Positions 1 through 6,258 of a stretch of DNA of 19,643 bases are shown one piece after another. The notes beneath the pieces are model-generated. The model was not told the DNA's origin. It saw only the letters and a program-made list of their open reading frames with translations, and made no database searches. The DNA lies in the NCBI GenBank assembly GCA_002388885.1, contig DGNI01000055.1:32303-51945 (forward strand), written 5' to 3'. Origin of the DNA: Parvularculaceae bacterium UBA4496. GTDB lineage: Bacteria; Pseudomonadota; Alphaproteobacteria; Caulobacterales; Parvularculaceae. The translations under genes and the position numbers were made by a program. Each line of letters starts with the position of its first letter. Position 1 is the stretch's first letter.

Positions 1-161
1 ACTTTGAAAAAGGTTTCATCCGGGCAGAAACCATAAGCTATGACGACTATGTCACTTGCAATGGTGAGGCCGGAGCAAAAGACGCCGGCAAAATGCGGCT
101 TGAGGGCAAGGATTACATCGTCCATGACGGCGACGTCATGCATTTCCGCTTTAATACTTGA
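1..161 (+). CDS. ychF: Redox-regulated ATPase YchF, C-terminal end (5' part outside window)
   Basis: Only the last 52 codons are present, ending at TGA 159-161. The translation opens with [15 protein letters not shown] and ends with [18 protein letters not shown], the typical end of the TGS domain that closes YchF/OLA1-type P-loop ATPases. The [19 protein letters not shown] stretch is very characteristic of this family. YchF is a cytosolic, ribosome-associated ATP-hydrolysing member of the Obg group, often linked to stress and redox responses. The G-domain lies upstream of the window, so nucleotide-binding motifs cannot be checked. The next gene, on the same strand, starts 78 bases downstream, after an inverted repeat. 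Confidence 0.93.
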   Translation, partial: FEKGFIRAETISYDDYVTCNGEAGAKDAGKMRLEGKDYIVHDGDVMHFRFNT

Positions 162-172
162 TCAAGACATTG

Positions 173-210
173 CGCCCGTAACACTTTGTTGAGAAACGTT
201 TTTACGGGCG
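173..210. repeat. Perfect 9-bp inverted repeat between ychF and the PilZ gene
   Basis: CGCCCGTAA at 173-181 is exactly complementary to TTACGGGCG at 202-210, separated by 20 bases. It lies 12 bases after the ychF stop and 29 bases before the PilZ-protein ATG. The long loop and the lack of a T-run after the right arm (the sequence continues ATTAAGC) make it a poor intrinsic terminator. It could be a weak transcript-end structure or a binding site for a dimeric regulator. Confidence 0.45.
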
Positions 211-239
211 ATTAAGCTTAACAGCCTATTCTGCCCGTC

Positions 240-968
240 ATGAGCGCTATCATGCAGACATCCCGCCGTCAGGCCCGCCGCTTTGAAGCGGCGCTGTTTG
301 TGCGCTTTTCAATCAACGGCGGACCGGAGCATATCAGCAATACGCTGAATTTTACCTCGCGTAGCGTCGCCATAAGGAGCGAATGCATAGCCAGCAAAGG
401 TGATCATGTTGTAGTGCGTTTTGGCGCGCTGCCTTCCATCGCGGGCGAAGTCGCGCGCGTATTTCCGGAAGGCTTTGCGGTTGTGCTCAACGAGGCGTCG
501 CTGGAACTCATGTCACACACGGAGAATGACGCCGAAACCGATCTGGCATTCGATTTTCGCGAAATCTCATCGCCTGAGAATATTGTCAGCCCGTTTATTC
601 GCGCACAATCCAGTACGCCAGCACGCATGCGCATCGCCTCGGCGAACAGTAATTCGGGGTCCTATCACCAGCACTACCTCACCATCGTGACCTCTGACCC
701 GGCCCCGCTGGCTGACGTCAGCAGCATCTGGTTAAAATCTGATCAGACACGGTGGACGGCGCGTGCCTTACATTACCGCCGCAACGGCGATCGCGGACTG
801 GCGATAATCGCGCTTAATGACTGGCAGCTCCACATGGCCGCTGCCTACGGGCTGACGCTGAGCGTCATAAACTGCGCCATGCAGGATTGGTCATTCGCTG
901 TCGAAGCGCGCCCATTTGCGGATCATTTGTTCAACTTGCAGCCTGCCGACCTCGCTGTCAGCGCTTGA
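240..968 (+). CDS. PilZ-domain protein with degenerate c-di-GMP motif and unrecognised C-terminal half
   Basis: The protein has 242 residues. Residues about 8-90 look like a PilZ domain: an arginine-rich RRQARR start (9-14) fits the RxxxR c-di-GMP motif, followed by beta-strand-like sequence and FPEGFAVVLNE. The second motif, usually (D/N)xSxxG, reads N37-F-T39-S-R-S42, so Ser is Thr and the closing Gly is Ser; ligand binding may be weak or lost. Residues about 130-235 are soluble, beta-rich in appearance and not recognised. There is no signal peptide or membrane segment, so it is probably cytosolic. No convincing ribosome-binding site precedes ATG 240, and ATG 252 is an alternative. The 3' end overlaps the convergent mtnP gene by 11 bases. 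Likely role: c-di-GMP-linked or PilZ-like regulation of motility or surface functions; target unknown. Confidence 0.75.
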   Translation: MSAIMQTSRRQARRFEAALFVRFSINGGPEHISNTLNFTSRSVAIRSECIASKGDHVVVRFGALPSIAGEVARVFPEGFAVVLNEASLELMSHTENDAETDLAFDFREISSPENIVSPFIRAQSSTPARMRIASANSNSGSYHQHYLTIVTSDPAPLADVSSIWLKSDQTRWTARALHYRRNGDRGLAIIALNDWQLHMAAAYGLTLSVINCAMQDWSFAVEARPFADHLFNLQPADLAVSA

Positions 969-1839
969 GGAACCGGCCGGCTACGGTGTGCAGCCTTTCA
1001 ATCATTTCAGGATCACGCGCGTCTGGCGGCGTAATGATCGCCATGTCTAGCGCTGTTTCCGCACCTGACGGTGACGGCGTTCTTGAAGGCCCCAGCCGAG
1101 CGGCCACATCCGAGACAAGCCTTGCGGCATTCGCGGTGTTCGCCTTCAATGTTTCAAGGATCTGTCCAACCTGAACCGGGCCTTCTGTTTCGTGCCAGCA
1201 GTCATAGTCGGTCACCATGGCTACACTGGCGTATGGAAGCTCCGCTTCACGCGCGAGTTTCGCCTCCGGCATGTTAGTCATCCCAATGACGTCGCAGCCC
1301 CATGATTTGTAGAGTTGCGATTCCGCCAGCGATGAAAACTGAGGTCCGTCAATGCATATGTAAGTTCCTCCTCGATGGTTCGGGATATCGAGCGTATCAC
1401 AGGATGCCGCGAGCGCGTCGCCAAGCGCCGCGCAGACCGGCTGGGCCATGGAAACATGGGCCACAAATCCGGGGCCGAAGAAACTTTTCTCACGGTTCGT
1501 CGTCCGGTCGATGAACTGGTCGACGATCACAAACGATCCGGGCGGCAATTCTTCGCGAAACGATCCGCAGGCGGAGACCGAAATCACATCGGTGACGCCA
1601 GCATGCTTCAAGGCATCTATATTGGCGCGATAATTCACATGAGACGGTGGAAGGCGATGGCCTGCGCCGTGACGCGCAAGAAACACAACATCGACACCTT
1701 CGAGCTTGCCCCGCAGCAACGCATCCGATGGCAGACCCCAGGGCGTATCAATAGCGACGCGTTCAGGGCTCTCCAACGTATCGACGGAATAGACGCCAGA
1801 GCCGCCGATAAATCCAAGAACACGCTTTTGTTGGGACAT
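958..1839 (-). CDS. mtnP: S-methyl-5'-thioadenosine phosphorylase
   Basis: This cytosolic enzyme splits methylthioadenosine with phosphate into adenine and 5-methylthioribose-1-phosphate, the entry step of methionine salvage. At 293 residues it has the usual family length. Visible family signatures are the phosphate loop GFIGGSGVY (9-17), RHGAGHRLPPSHVNYRANI (56-74), SACGSF (89-94), GGTYICIDGPQFSSLAES (157-174) and the substrate region IGMTNMPEAKLAREAELPY (185-203) with MVTDYDCWH (208-216). GMTxxPEA and TDYDCW favour MTAP over plain purine nucleoside phosphorylases. The start ATG at 1839 is supported by GGAG at 1846-1849 on the minus strand, 6 bases upstream. It lies downstream of petC but behind a terminator, so it probably needs its own promoter or read-through. 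Confidence 0.93.
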   Translation of the reverse strand: MSQQKRVLGFIGGSGVYSVDTLESPERVAIDTPWGLPSDALLRGKLEGVDVVFLARHGAGHRLPPSHVNYRANIDALKHAGVTDVISVSACGSFREELPPGSFVIVDQFIDRTTNREKSFFGPGFVAHVSMAQPVCAALGDALAASCDTLDIPNHRGGTYICIDGPQFSSLAESQLYKSWGCDVIGMTNMPEAKLAREAELPYASVAMVTDYDCWHETEGPVQVGQILETLKANTANAARLVSDVAARLGPSRTPSPSGAETALDMAIITPPDARDPEMIERLHTVAGRFLKR

Positions 1840-1856
1840 GAAAAGCTCCAGACAAT

Positions 1857-1894
1857 AAAAAACCGGCGCTGCAGTTTAGGCAGCACCGGTTTTT
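1857..1894 (-). terminator. Intrinsic terminator after the petABC operon
   Basis: The stem is formed by GCTGC (1868-1872) with GCAGC (1880-1884) around a 7-base loop. It continues after a one-base C/A mismatch with CCGG (1863-1866) pairing CCGG (1886-1889), flanked by A-tract 1857-1862 and T-tract 1890-1894. Read on the minus strand, the transcript ends in a U-run 30-67 bases past the petC stop. Its A- and T-flanks on both sides would also let it stop plus-strand transcription. It separates petC from mtnP. Confidence 0.88.
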
Positions 1895-1923
1895 CTGCAA
1901 ATCGTATTGGCGTGATCGGCTTG

Positions 1924-2844
1924 TTAGTGCTGATCCGCCCAGATCTTCCGGTAAGACCAGTAAAGGATGCCCGCCAGAATGATCAGGTAAATGATCGACA
2001 TGACGCCAAGCGCCTTGCGCGCTTCCATCTTCGGCTCGGCGGCCCACATCAGGAATTCAACCACATCCTTGGCGTATTGCTCAGTCGTCTGCGGGCTGTC
2101 ATCGCCATATTCGATGATGCCGTCAGCAAGCGGCGGCGCCATTGCGAGAACTCCGCCGGGCGGCGCTTTGACGCCGTCAACCGGATGCCCGTCATGCATA
2201 TATTCCGGCTTCATGTTCTGTGTCATGTCACCCGGGAAATACGGGTTGTAATATTGCCCAGGCGCAATCTCGACCGTTGACGGCGGCTCTTCGTAGCCAG
2301 TGAGCAGACTGTAAATATAATCTGGACCGCTGGCGCGCGCCTTCGCGATCAGTGACATGTCAGGCGGCAGCGCATTGTTGTTTGCTAGACGCGCAAGCTG
2401 ATCATTTGCGTAAGGACCGGGAAAGCGATCCGACGGCAATGCGGCCCGGGTAAACATCTCACCCGTATCATCCGGTCCGTCAGTCACCTGAAACTTGTAG
2501 TTCGCGGCAAGCGCCTTGACGACCGGATTATCGTTTGGGTTCGAACAGTCAATGCTTTCCGGAACGCCCGCCGGGCAGCTGTCCAGGTAAAACGGCCCGC
2601 CCTTCTGACCGAGATTGCGGAAGGAAACGAGCTTCAGGCCATGACAGTTTGAGCAGACTTGTTCGTAGACCTGATATCCGCGCTGAAGCGCGTTCTTGTC
2701 ATATGTGCCGAAGGGCCCGTCAAAATGCCACTCATGCTTGTGAGGGTGTTTCGCGCCGCCGGCAGCCTCAGCCGCGATCGGCGCCAGAAAGCTTGCGCCA
2801 ACTACGATGGTGAGCGTGCGGATGATGTATTTCACGTTCATCAT
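1924..2844 (-). CDS. petC: Ubiquinol-cytochrome c reductase, cytochrome c1 subunit
   Basis: This is the membrane-anchored c-type haem subunit of the bc1 complex; it passes electrons from the Rieske centre to soluble cytochrome c. The 306-residue chain has an N-terminal signal peptide (about 1-28, ending AAEAAG). The covalent haem motif is CSNCH (C64, C67, H68), and the axial Met is probably M235 in GGVLAMAPPL. A C-terminal anchor helix covers about 281-298, followed by basic YRKIW. Two further cysteines, C90 and C100, could form the disulfide seen in some alphaproteobacterial c1 proteins. It starts 5 bases after petB, with GGAG at 2853-2856 inside the petB end as ribosome-binding site; a second Met codon follows the first. 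It is the last gene of petABC. Confidence 0.97.
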   Translation of the reverse strand: MMNVKYIIRTLTIVVGASFLAPIAAEAAGGAKHPHKHEWHFDGPFGTYDKNALQRGYQVYEQVCSNCHGLKLVSFRNLGQKGGPFYLDSCPAGVPESIDCSNPNDNPVVKALAANYKFQVTDGPDDTGEMFTRAALPSDRFPGPYANDQLARLANNNALPPDMSLIAKARASGPDYIYSLLTGYEEPPSTVEIAPGQYYNPYFPGDMTQNMKPEYMHDGHPVDGVKAPPGGVLAMAPPLADGIIEYGDDSPQTTEQYAKDVVEFLMWAAEPKMEARKALGVMSIIYLIILAGILYWSYRKIWADQH

Positions 2845-2849
2845 GGGTC

Positions 2850-4142
2850 CTACTCCGCCGGAACCGCGCCGGGCGCAGCGGAAGTTTCAGGTTTGGGCGA
2901 TTTTTTCGAAAGCACTGCCTCCGAGATGGACCGCGGCAGCGGCTTCGGTGTTTCAAGCAGGCCGAGCAGCGGCAGAATGATCAGGAAGAACGCGAAATAG
3001 TATGCGGTGCAGATTTGCGCCCACATGACATAGATGCCTTCCGCCGGCTTTCCACCGAGATATCCGAGCCCGATGCAGGCGACGACGAAAAGCGCGAACC
3101 ACCACTGCGCGACCGGGCGGTACCGCATGGAGCGCACTTTCGACGTATCAAGCCAGGGCAGGATAAACAGGACACCGATCGAGCCGAACATGGCGATGAC
3201 GCCGCCGAGTTTCGACGAGATCGGGCCGATGTCGAAGGTGATAGCGCGCAGGATCGCATAGAACGGCAGGAAGTACCATTCAGGCACGATATGCGCAGGC
3301 GTCGAGAGCGGGTTCGCTTCAATATAATTGTCCGGATGGCCGAGGCCGTTCGGATTGAAGAAAACAAAAGCCGCGAACAGGATCAGGAAAACGACTATCG
3401 CGAAGCCGTCTTTCACCGTGTAATACGGATGGAAAGGCACCGTATCTTTCTTGACCTCTTTAACTTCAACGCCGCTCGGATTGTTGTTGCCGCTGGTGTG
3501 GAACGCCCAGATGTGCAGCCCTACAACGCCGAAGATGGCGAACGGCAATAGATAGTGTAGCGAGAAGAAGCGGTTCAAGGTCGGATTATCCACCGAGAAC
3601 CCGCCCCAAAGCAGTGTCTTGATCTGATCGCCGAGGAGCGGAATGGCGCCGAGAATGTTCGTGATCACCGTCGCGCCCCAGTAGGACATCTGACCCCATG
3701 GCAGCACGTAACCCATGAACGCTGTCGCCATCATCAGCAGGAAGATAACGACTCCGAGCATCCATACGACTTCGCGCGGCTCTTTATAGGATCCGTAGTA
3801 AAGTCCTCGGAACATGTGAATGTAGACGGCAAGGAAGAACATCGACGCGCCGTTGGAGTGAATATAGCGCATCAGCCAGCCGTAATTCACATCGCGCATG
3901 ATGTGTTCGACGCTGGCGAAGGCCATATCCGTGTGCGGCGTATAATGCATGGCGAGCACGATGCCGGTGATGATCTGGATCACGAGGCATACAGCGAGGA
4001 TCGCGCCGAACGTCCACCAGTAATTGAGGTTCTTTGGCGTCGGGAAATCCATGAAGTCCGCGCTCATGCGGATAATCGGCAGGCGCTTGTCCAGCCATTT
4101 CTCGATGCCCGTCGCGGGATTGTAATTGGAAACGTGGCTCAT
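2850..4142 (-). CDS. petB: Ubiquinol-cytochrome c reductase, cytochrome b subunit
   Basis: This is the integral membrane core of the bc1 complex, holding haems bL and bH and the Qo and Qi quinone sites. It has 430 residues, the full bacterial length (b6 plus subunit-IV regions in one chain). The four haem histidines are visible as two pairs spaced 14 apart: H95/H109 and H196/H210. The Qo motif PEWY is at 287-290, within [18 protein letters not shown]. The strongly hydrophobic sequence is consistent with eight helices. A short Pro/Ala-rich cytosolic tail ends the chain. The ATG at 4142 is preceded by GGGGAG, 9 bases upstream on the minus strand. It lies between petA (14-base gap) and petC (5-base gap). 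Confidence 0.98.
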   Translation of the reverse strand: MSHVSNYNPATGIEKWLDKRLPIIRMSADFMDFPTPKNLNYWWTFGAILAVCLVIQIITGIVLAMHYTPHTDMAFASVEHIMRDVNYGWLMRYIHSNGASMFFLAVYIHMFRGLYYGSYKEPREVVWMLGVVIFLLMMATAFMGYVLPWGQMSYWGATVITNILGAIPLLGDQIKTLLWGGFSVDNPTLNRFFSLHYLLPFAIFGVVGLHIWAFHTSGNNNPSGVEVKEVKKDTVPFHPYYTVKDGFAIVVFLILFAAFVFFNPNGLGHPDNYIEANPLSTPAHIVPEWYFLPFYAILRAITFDIGPISSKLGGVIAMFGSIGVLFILPWLDTSKVRSMRYRPVAQWWFALFVVACIGLGYLGGKPAEGIYVMWAQICTAYYFAFFLIILPLLGLLETPKPLPRSISEAVLSKKSPKPETSAAPGAVPAE

Positions 4143-4156
4143 CTGTTTTCGCTCCC

Positions 4157-4768
4157 CTAGCCGATCTTCACGACGGTGTCGGTGACGAACTCATAAGGCG
4201 GAATCTGAAGGTTATCCGGCGCCGGCCCTTTCCGGATACGGCCAGCAAGATCGTAGTGCGAACCGTGGCATGGGCAGAACCAGCCATTATATTCGCCGCG
4301 GTTTTCGCCCGCGGTCGTGCCGAGCGGTATGCAGCCCAGATGCGTGCAGACGCCCACAAGGATCAGCCACTCGGGACGCGCAACGCCGTCGGCGGCGGTG
4401 ACACGCGCGGCATCCGTCGCTTCGGCCTGACCTGAGACATTATCATTGCGGGCAACGCTGTCTTTCAGGGCGGAGAGCGGTGTCCCCTCAGCTTCGCGAA
4501 TCTCCTCCGTCGTGCGGTGACGGATGAAGACGGGTTTGCCCTGCCACATCACCTTGATCGCCTGTCCCACCGGCACAGCGGACAGATCGACCTCCTTGGT
4601 CGACAGCGCCAGCACCGAGGCGTCAGGGTTCATCTGGTGAACCAGCGGCCACAGCACTGCGCCAGCGCCGGCGGCGGCGGTCGCAATACCGAATATATGG
4701 ATAAAGTCGCGGCGGGTCGGCTCGCCGTCTTCCGTAAGGTCGCCCTCGTGAAGTGGGGATGTCGTCAT
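4157..4768 (-). CDS. petA: Ubiquinol-cytochrome c reductase, Rieske iron-sulfur subunit
   Basis: This is the Rieske [2Fe-2S] protein of the bc1 complex. It has 203 residues. A twin-arginine motif [10 protein letters not shown] (18-27) precedes a hydrophobic segment (about 24-44), which acts as Tat-type signal anchor. Cluster box I is CTHLGC (C141, H143 ligands; C146 disulfide) and box II is CPCHGSHYD (C165 and H168 ligands; C167 disulfide), followed by the usual GPAP loop. An insertion at about 104-131 ([20 protein letters not shown]) matches the extra loop common in alphaproteobacterial Rieske proteins. It is the first gene of petABC. The start at ATG 4768 keeps the Tat motif intact; only a weak AGGG lies upstream. 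Confidence 0.97.
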   Translation of the reverse strand: MTTSPLHEGDLTEDGEPTRRDFIHIFGIATAAAGAGAVLWPLVHQMNPDASVLALSTKEVDLSAVPVGQAIKVMWQGKPVFIRHRTTEEIREAEGTPLSALKDSVARNDNVSGQAEATDAARVTAADGVARPEWLILVGVCTHLGCIPLGTTAGENRGEYNGWFCPCHGSHYDLAGRIRKGPAPDNLQIPPYEFVTDTVVKIG

Positions 4769-4924
4769 GGCTTGTCTTGCCCTTGGAGATTTGCGCCCAG
4801 AAATTCGGCAGAATCGCGGGGCTGTTTGTCATGTTCTATCTACAAAGTCTAGGCGGCGAAGCGCTGCGGCCTAGCGTCGCTGCGACCCCGAGACAGCGCT
4901 CGAAAACTGTGTAAAAACAGCCTG
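4769..4924. promoter_or_regulatory. Divergent control region between petA and trmL
   Basis: These 156 bases lie between two divergent operons, so both starts of transcription are expected here. I found no convincing -35/-10 pair for either. A TTGTCA at 4827-4832 could be a plus-strand -35, but nothing like TATAAT lies 16-18 bases later. A 7-bp inverted repeat, AGCGCTG 4860-4866 with CAGCGCT 4894-4900, encloses a smaller hairpin (GTCG 4876-4879 with CGAC 4883-4886). This would make a structured trmL leader ending 24 bases before the ATG. Confidence 0.4.
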
Positions 4925-5377
4925 ATGCGGCTGGCACTCTATCAACCGGATATCCCCCAGAATGTAGGCGCGGCGATTCGCGCCGCTGCCTGCTTCGGCG
5001 CGGGCCTCGACGTTATCGAACCGTGCGGTTTTCCGCTCAACGCCCGAGAGGTTCGCCGGGTGGCGATGGACTATGGCGAGGCGGCGGCCCCCTCTGCTCA
5101 CGCCGGGTGGGAAGCATTCCTGCAGACGCTCAATGACGCTCGGCTGATTCTGCTGACAACATCAGCGGAAGCGACGATCTGGGAGTTCGATTTCAATGCC
5201 GACGACATTTTGCTAATGGGCCGTGAGAGCGCTGGCGCGCCGCAGGAAATCCATAACGCCGCCGATGCGCGGCTCAAGATCCCCTTGGCGCCTGGCGCGC
5301 GCTCCCTGAATGTTCACGTGGCGGCGGCGGTGGCGCTCGCAGAAGCAAGGCGGCAACTCGGTTGGGATCAAGCGTGA
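4925..5377 (+). CDS. trmL: tRNA (cytidine/uridine-34-2'-O)-methyltransferase TrmL
   Basis: This is a SPOUT-fold methyltransferase that adds a 2'-O-methyl group at the wobble base of certain leucine tRNAs, using S-adenosylmethionine. At 150 residues it has the normal length of the minimal TrmL form. The three knot motifs are visible: PQNVGAAIR (11-19), GRESAGAP (99-106) and [18 protein letters not shown] (121-138), plus IEPCGFPLN (31-39), which is common in the family. No clear ribosome-binding site precedes the ATG. The gene ends in a 4-base GTGA overlap with hemF, so hemF translation is probably coupled to it. It opens the rightward gene run. Confidence 0.95.
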   Translation: MRLALYQPDIPQNVGAAIRAAACFGAGLDVIEPCGFPLNAREVRRVAMDYGEAAAPSAHAGWEAFLQTLNDARLILLTTSAEATIWEFDFNADDILLMGRESAGAPQEIHNAADARLKIPLAPGARSLNVHVAAAVALAEARRQLGWDQA

Positions 5378-6249
5378 CGGAAATCGAAGCCCAAAAGCAG
5401 GCATCAAAAGCGTGGTTCGAAAAACTGCGTGATGATTTATGCGCCACCTTCGAAAGTCTCGAAGATGCTGCAGGTTCGCTTTACGCCGACATGCCCGCCG
5501 GAAGGTTTGAAAAAACGCCTTGGACGCGCGGGGACGGCGCGGAAGATCAGGGCGGCGGCGTCATGAGCATGCTGCATGGCCGCGTCTTTGAAAAGGCTGG
5601 CGTTCATACGTCGACTGTCTATGGCGAATTTTCGGAAGAATTCCGAAAACAGATTCCCGGCGCGGAAGAGGATCCGCGCTTCTGGGCGTCCGGCATTTCG
5701 CTGATCGCTCATCCGCGCAATCCGCATGTTCCGGCCGCCCATATGAACACGCGCATGATCGTAACGACGAAATGGTGGTTCGGCGGCGGCGGCGACCTCA
5801 ACCCGATGCATCCGGATTATCGCTCGGGCGCCCATGAAGATACGGTTGCGTTTCACGATGCGATGCAAGCTGCTTGCGACGCCCATGATGAAACTTACTT
5901 CCCGAAGTTCAAAAAATGGTGCGAGGAGTATTTCTGGCTTCCTCACCGCAACGAGCCACGCGGCGTCGGCGGCATATTCTATGATCGCCACAATACCGGC
6001 GACTGGAACAATGACTTCGCCTTCACGCAGGATGTGGGTAAGGCGTTTCTCGAAATTTATCCGAAACTTGCCGTCAAACGGATGGATCAGCCTTGGTCCG
6101 ATGACGACCGTGAGAAGCAATTGGTGCAGCGAGGGCGCTATGCTGAATTTAATCTGCTCTATGATCGCGGCACAACATTCGGCCTCAAGACCGGCGGCAA
6201 TGTAAACTCAATTCTCTCCTCCCTCCCGCCCGAAGCGAAGTGGCCATAA
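5374..6249 (+). CDS. hemF: Oxygen-dependent coproporphyrinogen III oxidase
   Basis: This enzyme decarboxylates coproporphyrinogen III to protoporphyrinogen IX with O2, a late step of haem synthesis in the cytosol. I start it at GTG 5374, which overlaps the trmL stop (GTGA) and gives 291 residues; the frame is open from TTG 5362, but that codon lies inside trmL and adds only four residues. Family blocks are [17 protein letters not shown] (60-76), [20 protein letters not shown] (108-127), [11 protein letters not shown] (134-144), [21 protein letters not shown] (210-230) and [20 protein letters not shown] (253-272). The haem product would serve the adjacent bc1 genes among others. A transporter gene begins 9 bases after its stop. 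Confidence 0.96.
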   Translation: MTEIEAQKQASKAWFEKLRDDLCATFESLEDAAGSLYADMPAGRFEKTPWTRGDGAEDQGGGVMSMLHGRVFEKAGVHTSTVYGEFSEEFRKQIPGAEEDPRFWASGISLIAHPRNPHVPAAHMNTRMIVTTKWWFGGGGDLNPMHPDYRSGAHEDTVAFHDAMQAACDAHDETYFPKFKKWCEEYFWLPHRNEPRGVGGIFYDRHNTGDWNNDFAFTQDVGKAFLEIYPKLAVKRMDQPWSDDDREKQLVQRGRYAEFNLLYDRGTTFGLKTGGNVNSILSSLPPEAKWP

Positions 6250-6251
6250 GG
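6247..6251 (+). promoter_or_regulatory. Ribosome-binding site choosing ATG 6259
   Basis: AAGGA, overlapping the hemF stop codon TAA (6247-6249), sits 7 bases before ATG 6259. It favours this start over TTG 6253 and over the in-frame ATG 6286, which lacks such a site. Confidence 0.55.
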
Positions 6252-6258
6252 ATTGCAA

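Noticed and set aside
173..210. Intrinsic terminator after ychF
   Set aside because: The loop is 20 bases and no T-run follows either arm, so it was listed only as an inverted repeat.
1375..2280. A 301-codon open frame on the plus strand
   Set aside because: It runs antisense across mtnP, the terminator and petC, both of which are certain by motifs; its translation is Arg/His-rich with no family resemblance.
4623..4832. A small minus-strand frame overlapping the petA start (69 codons)
   Set aside because: It is out of frame with petA and covers the Tat-signal region; no resemblance to a known small protein was seen.
5437..6120. A 227-codon open frame on the minus strand
   Set aside because: It lies wholly inside hemF on the opposite strand and shows no recognisable domain; hemF is supported by many conserved blocks.
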